A stretch of DNA of 15,428 nucleotides. It comes from JBCCEV01 sp039030125 (GTDB lineage: Bacteria; Pseudomonadota; Gammaproteobacteria; Ga0077536). The position numbers and the translations under genes were made by a program. The DNA lies in contig JBCCEV010000109.1 of assembly GCA_039030125.1 (NCBI GenBank), positions 1 through 15,428 of the forward strand, read 5' to 3'. The notes below the pieces were generated by a model. That model was not told the DNA's origin. It saw only the letters and a program-made list of their open reading frames with translations, and did no database searches. This document shows positions 7,646-14,856 of this stretch, one piece after another. Position 1 is the stretch's first letter, and every line of letters begins with the position of its first letter.

Positions 7646-9265
7646 ATGGGTGCTACCGCAGAGATCGCAGCGCTAAAGAGCGCGCTTCGCTTTGACAATC
7701 GCTTTGTTAGCGATCTACCAGGCGATGATGAACCACGTAATTATGTTCGCCAGGTGGCTAACGCCTGCTACTCACTAGTCGAGCCGACCGCCGTGGCCGC
7801 GCCGCGGCTGGTGGCTTACGCGCGTGAGGTCGCTAGCCTGCTTGGATTTGACGACCAGCAATGCACTAGCGATGCATTCGCGCGCGTTTTCGCGGGCAAT
7901 GAACTGATCCCCGGTATGCAGCCTTTCGCGATGCGCTACGGTGGGCATCAGTTTGGCAATTGGGCCGGCCAGCTCGGGGATGGCCGCGCCATCAATCTTG
8001 GGGAGACGGTCAACCACCAGGGTGAGCGTTGGATGATGCAGCTCAAAGGGGCCGGTCCCACGCCGTACTCGCGCACCGCCGACGGTCTCGCAGTATTGAG
8101 GTCTTCGGTACGGGAATTCTTGTGCAGCGAAGCAATGCATCATTTGGGTGTGCCGACGACGCGCGCCCTGAGTTTGGTGCTGACCGGCGAATCGGTGGTC
8201 CGCGACATGTTTTACGACGGCAACCCCAGAGCAGAACCAGGTGCGGTGGTCTGCCGGGTGGCACCATCGTTTACGCGCTTTGGGAATTTTCAAATCTTCG
8301 CCGCCCAGGGCGAGGAGGCGCTCCTTAAACAGTTTGTTGACCACACGATTACCATTGATTTTGCAGGCCTCGAATTACCCCGCGGTGACGATGGCGCGTT
8401 AAACAAAGATTGTTACATCGAATGGCTGGCGGAGGTGTGCCGACGCACGGCAGTGATGATCGTGCATTGGCAGCGGGTCGGCTTCGTGCACGGCGTTATG
8501 AACACGGACAACATGTCGATCTTAGGGCTCACGATTGACTACGGACCGTACGGCTGGCTTGAAGATTTCGATCCCGGTTGGACACCCAATACTACTGACG
8601 CCCAAGGTCGTCGGTATCGCTATGGCCATCAACCTCAGATCGCGCTGTGGAATTTAGTGCAGCTCGCGAACGCGATCTATCCTTTGATCGGCGAAACTGA
8701 GCCACTGGAGCAAGCACTGAATCAATATGGCGAGGTATTCGAACGCGAATGGCAAGCGATGATGAGCGCTAAGTTGGGCTTGTCGGAGTACGATGCCTCA
8801 TTAATCGACACGTTGTTGGACTTACTGCCGCGGGTTGAGACCGATATGACACAGTTCTATCGGAAATTAAGTGAGCTTGACGGTCAGCGCACCGAGGCGA
8901 TGAGCGACGCGGCGCTGGTCGAACCATTGCGCGCGGCGTTTTATGTGCAAGATCAGTTAAGCGATGCTTACCTCCACGAGCTGGCGGGTTGGTTGAAACA
9001 ATACTGGGCGCTTGCGCGTAACGAACCAGCCCAATCGCGCCAGGCAGTCATGCGCGCGGTCAATCCGAAGTACGTGCTCAGAAATTATTTGGCGCAACTG
9101 GCGATCGATAAAGCGGAGGAGGGGGATTTCTCCATGGTCTCAGAGCTTCTCGATACATTGCGGGCGCCTTACGCAGAGCAATCAGAGCGCGAGATTTACG
9201 CAGCTAAGCGACCAGATTGGGCCCGCCAGCGGGCCGGTTGCTCGATGTTGAGCTGCAGCTCTTGA
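7646..9265 (+). CDS. selO: Protein adenylyltransferase SelO (YdiU family)
   Basis: A 539-residue pseudokinase-fold enzyme that transfers AMP from ATP to Ser, Thr or Tyr of proteins in redox homeostasis. The family core is unmistakable: MQLKGAGPTPYSR with the nucleotide-binding Lys134, VLRSSVREFLCSEAM with Glu157, GVPTTRALSLV, MNTDNMSILG with Asp288/Asn289, and IDYGPYGW with the metal Asp298. The C-terminus ends in GCSMLSCSS: Cys537 occupies the place of selenocysteine in the eukaryotic protein, and Cys532 could be its redox partner. The length fits the long SelO subgroup. I prefer the ATG at 7646 to the TTG at 7640; the Shine-Dalgarno is weak. The 3' end overlaps the start of the phosphodiesterase gene, implying coupled translation. 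Confidence 0.95.
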   Translation: MGATAEIAALKSALRFDNRFVSDLPGDDEPRNYVRQVANACYSLVEPTAVAAPRLVAYAREVASLLGFDDQQCTSDAFARVFAGNELIPGMQPFAMRYGGHQFGNWAGQLGDGRAINLGETVNHQGERWMMQLKGAGPTPYSRTADGLAVLRSSVREFLCSEAMHHLGVPTTRALSLVLTGESVVRDMFYDGNPRAEPGAVVCRVAPSFTRFGNFQIFAAQGEEALLKQFVDHTITIDFAGLELPRGDDGALNKDCYIEWLAEVCRRTAVMIVHWQRVGFVHGVMNTDNMSILGLTIDYGPYGWLEDFDPGWTPNTTDAQGRRYRYGHQPQIALWNLVQLANAIYPLIGETEPLEQALNQYGEVFEREWQAMMSAKLGLSEYDASLIDTLLDLLPRVETDMTQFYRKLSELDGQRTEAMSDAALVEPLRAAFYVQDQLSDAYLHELAGWLKQYWALARNEPAQSRQAVMRAVNPKYVLRNYLAQLAIDKAEEGDFSMVSELLDTLRAPYAEQSEREIYAAKRPDWARQRAGCSMLSCSS

Positions 9266-10434
9266 GCGCCAATCTGATTCATGATCTAACGCCAACCAAA
9301 CCTGATTACGAAGGGGCGTCGATCGTCAATCTCATGCGCTCCATCGGTGATGCGCTGGGCGCCCCGACCAACGGCTATGAACCCTTACATCAATTGGATG
9401 CCGCTTATCTGCACGAGCGGCGGGTGATCATGCTCGTCATTGATGGGCTTGGTGTCGAACTTCTTAAACATTTAAGCCCCGATGGGCCGTTCACATCGGC
9501 ATTGGTCGGCGAGATGACCTCGGTTTATCCGCCAACCACTGCCGCGGCGATCACGACGCTACTGTCTGGGGTCGCACCCCAGCAGCACGCGCTTGCTGGA
9601 TGGTTTGTGCGATTTCCTGAAATCGACACGGTGAGTGCAGTACTGCCATTCGTCCCGCGCGGGCCCGGAATAATGCCGCGGCGAATCGATGAGTTACTCG
9701 ATACCCCCTCGTTCTTCGCGAAAATTGCTCGTGATAGCGCGATGCTCCAACCTCAAGCCTTGGCCCATTCGGAATTCAGCCGGCTACTGGGGGCTAATGC
9801 GGCTCGCTTGGGGTACGCGGATCTTGATGATCTCTGCACCCAATTGACCCAAATCATCTGCGGGCGGCCAAACTTTAGCTACACGTATGCGTACTGGCCG
9901 ATGCTGGATACCCTCGCGCATCGATTTGGTCCGGCAAGTCGTGAAGTCGCCGATCACTTTCATGCCCTGGAAACAGCGATCGGTGAGTTGGTTGAGCAAG
10001 TAGAAGGCAGCGGCACAACACTGCTTATTACCGCCGATCACGGATTCATCGAATCCGGCGAGGACGAACGCGTAGACATTAGCCAACATCCGGAATTAGC
10101 AGCGTGCTTGCGGGAACCGTTGAGCGGTGAGCCGCGCTCGGCTTACTGCGTTTTTGAAAACAATCAGATCGAGCAAGGCGTGCAATACCTTGAGGACGTA
10201 TTGGCGGACAAAATCACCGCCATGCCTAGCGGTGACCTCATCGATCAACAGTGGTTCGGTCTGGGCCAGCCCCATCCGGCGCTCCGGGAGAGGCTCGGCG
10301 ATTTCACCCTGCAGATGAAAGGCCGTTATACGGTGCGGGATCTGGTGCCGGGCGAGCGTGATATGCAGTTCGCCGGTATGCATGGGGGACTAACGAGGGC
10401 CGAACAGATGGTGCCCTTGATCGTCGCCGCCTAG
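9262..10434 (+). CDS. Alkaline-phosphatase-superfamily phosphodiesterase / nucleotide pyrophosphatase-like protein
   Basis: A 390-residue enzyme of the type I phosphodiesterase/nucleotide pyrophosphatase family. The metal site is complete: Asp61 (LVIDGLGVELL), the Thr nucleophile in SVYPPTTAAA (Thr92 or Thr93), Asp216 and His220 (YWPMLDTLAH), Asp259/His260 (LLITADHGF) and His374 (GMHGGLTRAE) near the end. The N-terminal PDYEGASIVNLM stretch is also typical of this subgroup. There is no signal peptide, so it should act in the cytoplasm. I chose the TTG at 9262, which overlaps the selO stop as TTGA; another in-frame TTG at 9217 would add 15 residues inside selO. Clear Shine-Dalgarno is lacking, as expected for reinitiation after selO. 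The substrate is unknown; the selO link suggests a nucleotide or AMP-ester, which is inference. Confidence 0.9.
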   Translation: MSANLIHDLTPTKPDYEGASIVNLMRSIGDALGAPTNGYEPLHQLDAAYLHERRVIMLVIDGLGVELLKHLSPDGPFTSALVGEMTSVYPPTTAAAITTLLSGVAPQQHALAGWFVRFPEIDTVSAVLPFVPRGPGIMPRRIDELLDTPSFFAKIARDSAMLQPQALAHSEFSRLLGANAARLGYADLDDLCTQLTQIICGRPNFSYTYAYWPMLDTLAHRFGPASREVADHFHALETAIGELVEQVEGSGTTLLITADHGFIESGEDERVDISQHPELAACLREPLSGEPRSAYCVFENNQIEQGVQYLEDVLADKITAMPSGDLIDQQWFGLGQPHPALRERLGDFTLQMKGRYTVRDLVPGERDMQFAGMHGGLTRAEQMVPLIVAA

Positions 10435-10436
10435 CG

Positions 10437-10868
10437 CTATTGGTCAACGTAGAATTTGTTCACGATCCGCCATTCACCGGCAAGCTTCGCAAGCTGAAAG
10501 GTGTCGGTGAAGATGCCGTTGAAATCAAACGTTGCGATCGCCGCGTGCTCACTGAAGATCTGAATCGAGAGGATCTTCCCTTTCATTTCCGGACCGTGGT
10601 CACGGTTGACCCAATCATTGATGACTTCGTCCATAGGGCGCGATGTCAGGCTTAAGCTGCCATCGCTGCCTTTGACATAACCTTTCATATGCGCCATGTC
10701 GACGGCGAAAGCTTTTTCAAGACGCTCGCGGTCCCGTAACCGGAAGCCGTCGAAGTAGTTGCCGATCGTTTCTTTGATAGCGTCGTAATCAGACATGTCG
10801 TCTCCTAGAACATTACCGGTTGTCATTGAGAGGGCGAACGATAGCGCCACGGCGATGATTATTCGCAT
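10437..10868 (-). CDS. NTF2-like / lumazine-binding-like small protein, probably exported
   Basis: A small cone-shaped-fold (NTF2/SnoaL, putative lumazine-binding) protein of 143 residues from the ATG at 10868. The first 22 residues look like a signal peptide (Met-Arg, then IIIAVALSFALSMTT and a GNVLG end), giving a periplasmic product. The mature part has the family layout: an N-terminal helix (YDAIKETIGNYFDGF), 'AFAVDMAHMKGYVKG', and terminal strands ending in GEWRIVNKFYVDQ. An alternative ATG at 10796 (MSDYDAIKE, 119 residues) has a better Shine-Dalgarno (AGGAG about 5-6 bp upstream) and would give a cytosolic form. The longer form is preferred because the upstream codons encode a well-formed signal peptide. 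It converges on the phosphodiesterase gene, with 2 bp between stops. Function unknown; such proteins bind or turn over small molecules. Confidence 0.8.
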   Translation of the reverse strand: MRIIIAVALSFALSMTTGNVLGDDMSDYDAIKETIGNYFDGFRLRDRERLEKAFAVDMAHMKGYVKGSDGSLSLTSRPMDEVINDWVNRDHGPEMKGKILSIQIFSEHAAIATFDFNGIFTDTFQLAKLAGEWRIVNKFYVDQ

Positions 10869-10935
10869 TGAGTGCTTGCCTCTGATGGCGATGGTGGGCG
10901 GCAATTATCCATCAAGTGAGCGCGGGCGGCAGCTT

Positions 10936-10965
10936 TTGCCACAAAAATAGTCTTTAGCGTGGCAA
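10936..10965. repeat. Inverted repeat TTGCCAC-N16-GTGGCAA in a divergent intergenic region
   Basis: Two perfect 7-bp arms, 10936-10942 and 10959-10965, separated by an AT-rich 16 bp, lie between the NTF2-like gene and the hypothetical gene at 11062. A further GCGTGGCA copy occurs at about 11014-11021. The arrangement could be an operator or a hairpin in a leader; nothing fixes which. Confidence 0.35.
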
Positions 10966-11061
10966 GTTCTGCCGCGGGCAAGCCTCGCCGCGGGTATTCT
11001 CCAAGCCATTCTGCGTGGCACAAGACTTGCGAGCCATAGCATTCATAACCGGGAGAGCAGC

Positions 11062-11517
11062 TTGGCAACGTCAATTGGCTTCAGTCCAACCGCTATTCGC
11101 GAGGCCCAAGGCACACGCACCGACCCATCGTTCAAACTCTTCGGCGATGACGGGCTAACGTTTAGCGATGTTCTGGATTTTCTGAATCCGCTCCATCATA
11201 TCCCGGTCGTTGGAAATATTTATCGCAAGGTGAGCGGCGACCAAATCGACCCAGCGATCCAGATCGCTGGTGGCGCCGCCCTGGGGGGGCCGCTGGGCGC
11301 CGGATTTGCAGCCTTAAGCGCTGTGATATCGCAGTTGAGACAGGCGCCAGAACCGATCCAGCCGGATTCAACCGACCCTCAGCTTGTGACGTTAACGTCA
11401 CAACCCTGGAACCGAGATTTGCCCGGTCCAACAGTTCGTCGTGGCGGTTGGATGGTTGCGGCGTCTTACGCCGGGTTCGATTCGAGGACAAGAAGTACGA
11501 TTGACGCTCGGGTCTAG
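11062..11517 (+). CDS. Conserved hypothetical protein with a glycine-rich hydrophobic segment
   Basis: A 151-residue protein of unknown function. The central part (about residues 27-85) has a pattern I recognise from uncharacterised proteobacterial proteins: a GDDGLTFSDVLDFLNPLHHIP helix-turn, then VVGNIYRKVSGDQIDP, then the glycine-rich hydrophobic stretch IAGGAALGGPLGAGFAAL (68-85), which could pack against or insert in a membrane. The C-terminal 60 residues are low in recognisable features. The start is TTG at 11062 with GGGAG about 7 bp upstream; it reads MATSIGFSPTAIREAQG. It stands alone on the plus strand between the divergent NTF2-like gene and a 370-bp gene-poor stretch. A perfect 20-bp palindrome lies within codons 108-114. 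Confidence 0.65.
   Translation: MATSIGFSPTAIREAQGTRTDPSFKLFGDDGLTFSDVLDFLNPLHHIPVVGNIYRKVSGDQIDPAIQIAGGAALGGPLGAGFAALSAVISQLRQAPEPIQPDSTDPQLVTLTSQPWNRDLPGPTVRRGGWMVAASYAGFDSRTRSTIDARV
11384..11403. repeat. Perfect 20-bp palindrome inside the hypothetical gene
   Basis: TTGTGACGTT is followed directly by its exact reverse complement AACGTCACAA, with no spacer. It lies in coding sequence that reads as L-V-T-L-T-S-Q. The half-site TGTGA/TCACA recalls CRP-family sites, but the gap between the halves is 8 bp instead of the usual 6. Confidence 0.8.
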
Positions 11518-11887
11518 GACCCTAATGGCCTACGGTGTTCTCAAATTCTCAGCCCAGTCGTAGCCCGAGACCGATCTCGAAAACCATGAGTTACCCTCTG
11601 GCGTTGATCGCGCCCTACCGCCAAACCCATTAGCGCATCAAAGAGGCAGGATGACTGATGAAACCTATCGGCTTGGGCGCAGGCCTCGGTACCCAAGCGC
11701 AAATCGCTTACCGGGAGCCTGCTGGCAAACAAACATTCCCTGGTCCAGCGGTGCAAGGCGCTCAGGTCTGCACATTTTTTAGTCTTCCCCGGCGAGCACA
11801 TTAAGTTCGCGGCGTTGCAACATCGACTCCGGTTTACATCCCCATCCAGGCGAGTAGCATCGGTCGAACGTCTAGGGAGGTTCCGAC
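11518..11887. other. 370-bp interval without a convincing gene
   Basis: No recognisable protein or RNA gene is seen. It holds a 5-bp hairpin (CGAGA-CCGA-TCTCG, 11566-11579) with no T-run, and an inverted repeat GCTTGGG/CCCAAGC (11671-11677 and 11692-11698, 14-nt loop). A 48-codon open frame runs from 11658 to 11804 (MKPIGLGAGLGTQAQIAYRE and on) with AGGA 6 bp before its ATG. The GGAGG at 11876-11880 is the Shine-Dalgarno of the DUF899 gene. The minus-strand reading is Cys- and Arg-rich in an unlikely way for a real protein. Confidence 0.5.
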
Positions 11888-12622
11888 ATGGCAAAACCAC
11901 GGATCGTAACGAGAGCCGAATGGCTCAGCGAGCGACTCAACTTGCTGGCCAAAGAGAAGGCGCATTCGCGCTCGCGCGATGAGTTGACGCGCGCGCGGCA
12001 GGCGATGCCCTGGTGCAAGATCGACAAGCACTATCAATTTCAGAGTAAGGACGGCGACGAAACCCTCCTCGATCTCTTTGCGGGCAAATCGCAATTGATC
12101 ATTTATCACTTCATGTTCGATACCGATTGGGAGGAGGGCTGTAAATCCTGTTCATTTATCGCCGAGCACTACGACCCCTCGGTGGTGCACCTGGCCAACC
12201 GAGATGTATCACTAGTGACCGTGTCGATCGCCGAATGGCAGAAGCTCGAAGCCTACAAGGAACGCATGGGATGGGCGTTTAAATGGGTGTCCTCCGCAGG
12301 TTCCGACTTTAACCGCGATTTCGATGTTTCTTTTACCGCGCAAGAACGCGCCGAGAATAAAACGACTTACAACTTTGTCGAGGGCCGCTCGTTTCCAGTA
12401 AATGAAGCTCCCGGGATCAGTGCCTTCGCCAAAGATGAGCAAGGCGTCGTCTACCATACTTATTCCGCTTACGCCCGTGGCTTGGAGAACTTTATGCCGG
12501 CATATAACCTGCTGGATTTGGTGCCCAAGGGCCGTGACGAGCAGGGTCTGGCCTATGGTATGGAATGGTTACGACACGCGGACCGTTACGAGGACGATTC
12601 TTTTGTCGATCCCTACGCGTAA
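11888..12622 (+). CDS. DUF899 family thioredoxin-fold protein
   Basis: A 244-residue protein of the DUF899 family, which has a thioredoxin-like fold related to AhpC/TSA proteins but no established reaction. Signatures are the N-terminal RAEWLSERLNLLAKEKAHSR, the AMPWCKIDKHYQF segment, LIIYHFMFDTDWEEGCKSCSF with a Cys85-x-x-Cys88 pair, and the late FAKDEQGVVYHTYSAYARG followed by NLLDLVPKGRDE. The CxxC position matches the active-site region of thioredoxins, so a redox role is reasonable but inferred. The ATG has a strong GGAGG 7 bp upstream. No signal peptide, so it is cytosolic. It appears to be transcribed alone and is followed by a hairpin. Confidence 0.88.
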   Translation: MAKPRIVTRAEWLSERLNLLAKEKAHSRSRDELTRARQAMPWCKIDKHYQFQSKDGDETLLDLFAGKSQLIIYHFMFDTDWEEGCKSCSFIAEHYDPSVVHLANRDVSLVTVSIAEWQKLEAYKERMGWAFKWVSSAGSDFNRDFDVSFTAQERAENKTTYNFVEGRSFPVNEAPGISAFAKDEQGVVYHTYSAYARGLENFMPAYNLLDLVPKGRDEQGLAYGMEWLRHADRYEDDSFVDPYA

Positions 12623-12678
12623 ATCTCGACGATTGCCGTCACCGCCGCGCGATATGCCAGGCGCGACGAGTGAACAAC

Positions 12679-12700
12679 GGGTGGCCCCGGCAGGCCACCC
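12679..12700. terminator. GC-rich hairpin between convergent genes
   Basis: GGGTGGCC (12679-12686) pairs exactly with GGCCACCC (12693-12700) over a 6-nt loop. It sits between the stops of the DUF899 gene and the minus-strand LLM gene, as a shared terminator would. The following T-run is poor (GGAATTT on the plus strand, none on the minus), so intrinsic termination may be weak. Confidence 0.5.
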
Positions 12701-12714
12701 CGGAATTTAAGTGC

Positions 12715-13596
12715 TTAGAAAGCGTCGCCAGCGATCGCTTCAAGCTCCGCCAGAGTATCGGCCTCCGTGTTTTTCTCACACCATAAGACCACGCCATCGG
12801 CACCCGCATCCGCAAGCGCTTTCAGTTCATCCTTTTTGCGGAAACAGCCGTTGGCCGCGAAAGCGATGATTTCGACTTCTTTTGGATCCCGTCCGAGCTC
12901 CTTACAGTACTTGTCGATCTCGGCGCGGCCATCGGCAATTTCTTGCGGGTCCATTACAAATGGTAGCCACCCGTCACCCCATTGCGCGCAGCGTTTGTAA
13001 ACGCGAGGCGAACCGATTGAGCCCAACAAGATAGGCGGGTGAGGTTTGCGCGCGGGCGCGGGTTGAACAATCAAGCGATCGAAATCAACGTACTTGCCGT
13101 GATGCTCGACATATTCACCAGTCCAGCAAGCCTTCATCGCCATGATGTATTCCTTGGTTTGGGTCCAGCGATGGTCAAAATCGCCACCCAAAACCGTACA
13201 CTCAGGCTCATTCCATCCGGCGCCAATGCCATAGAGGAAACGCCCTCCGGAATAGTGGTCGAGGGAGGCGATTTCGGCCGCCCCCAGCAAAGCTGGCCGC
13301 TCGGGCACTAGCGCAATCCCGGTGCCCAGTTCGATGGTTGAGGTGGTGGCTGAGGCGCGGGCCAATGCGATAAGAGGGTCAGGGATTTTGAATAAGTACG
13401 CGGGCACATCGCCGCCCGGCGGACGACCCGGATAGTCGTCGGCCGAGCCTTCTGGGATAACCGCGTGTTCTGGTACCCAGTAGGAGTAAAAACCGAGTTC
13501 TTCGGCGCGTTTGGCGACGACCGCTGGGTCGCCCGAGCTCATATCGGCCAAGATTGTAAAGACGCCAACTTTTAAGCCTTCAGCCGTCTTTTTCAT
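12715..13596 (-). CDS. LLM class flavin/F420-dependent oxidoreductase
   Basis: A 293-residue luciferase-like monooxygenase-fold enzyme (TIM barrel) similar to the family annotated as probable F420-dependent oxidoreductases. Key pieces are the N-terminal GVFTILADM, AEELGFYSYWVPEHAVIP, the STIELGTGIALVPERPALLG strand, SLDHYSGGRFLYGIGAGWNEPE, and the late PHPPILLGS with WGDGWLPF. These are the usual flavin-cofactor and barrel motifs. Whether it uses F420 or FMN is not visible; FMN is more likely unless the genome encodes F420 synthesis. I chose the ATG at 13596 (MKKTAEGLKVGVF) with GGGGAG about 5 bp upstream rather than the in-frame start at 13641. It is divergent from a second LLM gene, and the two share the 152-bp region between them. 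Confidence 0.9.
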   Translation of the reverse strand: MKKTAEGLKVGVFTILADMSSGDPAVVAKRAEELGFYSYWVPEHAVIPEGSADDYPGRPPGGDVPAYLFKIPDPLIALARASATTSTIELGTGIALVPERPALLGAAEIASLDHYSGGRFLYGIGAGWNEPECTVLGGDFDHRWTQTKEYIMAMKACWTGEYVEHHGKYVDFDRLIVQPAPARKPHPPILLGSIGSPRVYKRCAQWGDGWLPFVMDPQEIADGRAEIDKYCKELGRDPKEVEIIAFAANGCFRKKDELKALADAGADGVVLWCEKNTEADTLAELEAIAGDAF

Positions 13597-13664
13597 TGAG
13601 ACTCCCCTCTTATTAAGGTCTTTCGAAATACGGTCGCGCATTTGACGTTGTTTGCTGCGTGAAG

Positions 13665-13686
13665 GTCAAGGCGACCCTACCTTGAC
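13665..13686. promoter_or_regulatory. Inverted repeat GTCAAGG-N8-CCTTGAC, candidate operator
   Basis: Two perfect 7-bp arms (13665-13671 and 13680-13686) lie between the divergent LLM genes. The right arm overlaps the TTGACA -35 box, so a bound dimer would block plus-strand transcription. The layout suits a TetR-type repressor, but no regulator gene is in the window. Confidence 0.5.
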
Positions 13687-13710
13687 ACCTCTCAGGGGGC
13701 ACAGTAGCGT
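13682..13710 (+). promoter_or_regulatory. Candidate sigma70-type promoter of the second LLM gene
   Basis: A perfect TTGACA (13682-13687) is followed after 17 bp by TAGCGT (13705-13710), a poor -10 (3 of 6). Transcription would start some 30 bp before the ATG at 13749. The perfect -35 with a weak -10 would fit a regulated promoter. Confidence 0.4.
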
Positions 13711-13748
13711 GGCTTGCAACATCTGAACCACCGGACTGAGGGGTCGGC

Positions 13749-14846
13749 ATGAAACTCGGCTATTTCATGATGCCTTTGCATCACATCGATCGCGATTATC
13801 ACGAAACCCTGCAAGAGGATATGGAGGCGATCATTCTCGCCGACGAACTCGGCTACAGTGAAGCCTGGGTGGGCGAGCATTACTCCTCGGCGGTCGAGCA
13901 AATTACCTCTCCGCTGATGTTCCATGCGAATTTGCTGTCGCGCACCAAGCAAATCAAGCTGGCCACGGGCGTAATGTGCCTGCCCCAATATCACCCGGCG
14001 GTCACGGCCGGGCAGGCCGCTATGTTCGATCATCTCAGCGAAGGCCGATTCATTATGGGCGTGGGGCCTGGTGGTCTGCTCTCGGACTTCGAGCTCTTTG
14101 GCGTGATGGATGAAGATCGCATGGCCATGATGGAGGAAGCCCTCGATCAAATCCTTGAGCTTTGGACGACCAAGCCGCCCTACAAAATGAATGGCAAATA
14201 CTGGAATATCGAGATGAAGGATTGGACGCATCACGATATCAAACTGGGTTACGTACCCCAGCCCTACCAACAACCGCACCCGCCCATCGCAATGTCGGCG
14301 ATGAGCCCGTCTTCAGGATCTCTGGTGTTCGCAGGGGAGCGCGGTTACATGCCGGTGACGGCGAATTTTATCGCCAACTGGTCGGCTAAAACCCATTGGC
14401 CGGCCTACTGTAAGGGAGCGGAGCAAGGTGGCCGCACGCCCGATCCGGAGCAGTGGCACGTCGCGCGTAGTGTCTATGTTGCAGCAACAGACGAAGAAGC
14501 AGCCGCGTTTGTGACCAAACCCGGTGGTGCGTATGACTATTACTACGAATATCTCTACGCAATCTTCGATCGCGCAGGTTTTAAAGCACCTTTCGTCATC
14601 AATCCCGGCGATGATCCGCAGGCATTGACCCATCAGGCGTTGCGGGATGAATGCGTCATCCACGGCAGCCCGGCAACAGTGGCCTCAAAAATCCTAGCGT
14701 TGCGTGACGAAATCGGCCATTTCGGCACGCTGCTCTATGCTGCGCACGACTGGGTCGACAAGGCGGCGATGAAAAATTCCATGCGGTTAATGGCTGAAGA
14801 AGTCATGCCCCGCGTTAACGCCGCGTTGGCCGACAAAGCCGCCTGA
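13749..14846 (+). CDS. LLM class flavin-dependent monooxygenase (luciferase-like)
   Basis: A 365-residue bacterial-luciferase-family enzyme, similar in length and motifs to the group often annotated as limonene 1,2-monooxygenase-like. It should use reduced FMN and O2 to oxidise an organic substrate. Visible motifs are MKLGYFMMPLHHIDRDYHE at the start, ADELGYSEAWVGEHYSSA, IKLATGVMCLPQYHPAVTAG, FDHLSEGRFIMGVGPGGLLSDF, QPHPPIAMSAMSPSSGS and a late ECVIHGSPATVASKILALRDE. The ATG has GAGGGG 6-7 bp upstream. The next gene, a DUF1329 protein, starts 10 bp after its stop, so the two probably form an operon. The substrate is unknown; LLM and DUF1329 genes are often met in catabolic clusters, which is context, not proof. 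Confidence 0.92.
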   Translation: MKLGYFMMPLHHIDRDYHETLQEDMEAIILADELGYSEAWVGEHYSSAVEQITSPLMFHANLLSRTKQIKLATGVMCLPQYHPAVTAGQAAMFDHLSEGRFIMGVGPGGLLSDFELFGVMDEDRMAMMEEALDQILELWTTKPPYKMNGKYWNIEMKDWTHHDIKLGYVPQPYQQPHPPIAMSAMSPSSGSLVFAGERGYMPVTANFIANWSAKTHWPAYCKGAEQGGRTPDPEQWHVARSVYVAATDEEAAAFVTKPGGAYDYYYEYLYAIFDRAGFKAPFVINPGDDPQALTHQALRDECVIHGSPATVASKILALRDEIGHFGTLLYAAHDWVDKAAMKNSMRLMAEEVMPRVNAALADKAA

Positions 14847-14856
14847 GGGTTCCAAG

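Noticed and set aside
11384..11403. A standard CRP-binding site
   Set aside because: The TGTGA/TCACA half-sites are separated by 8 bp, not 6, and the site is inside a gene; kept only as an unexplained palindrome.
11541..11900. A 119-codon minus-strand frame upstream of the DUF899 gene
   Set aside because: Cys/Arg-rich low-plausibility sequence, no Shine-Dalgarno or recognised domain, and its start overlaps the DUF899 gene.
13665..13686. A MerR-family promoter operator
   Set aside because: MerR dyads lie between -35 and -10 with a 19-20 bp spacer; here the dyad is upstream of and over the -35 and the spacer is 17 bp.
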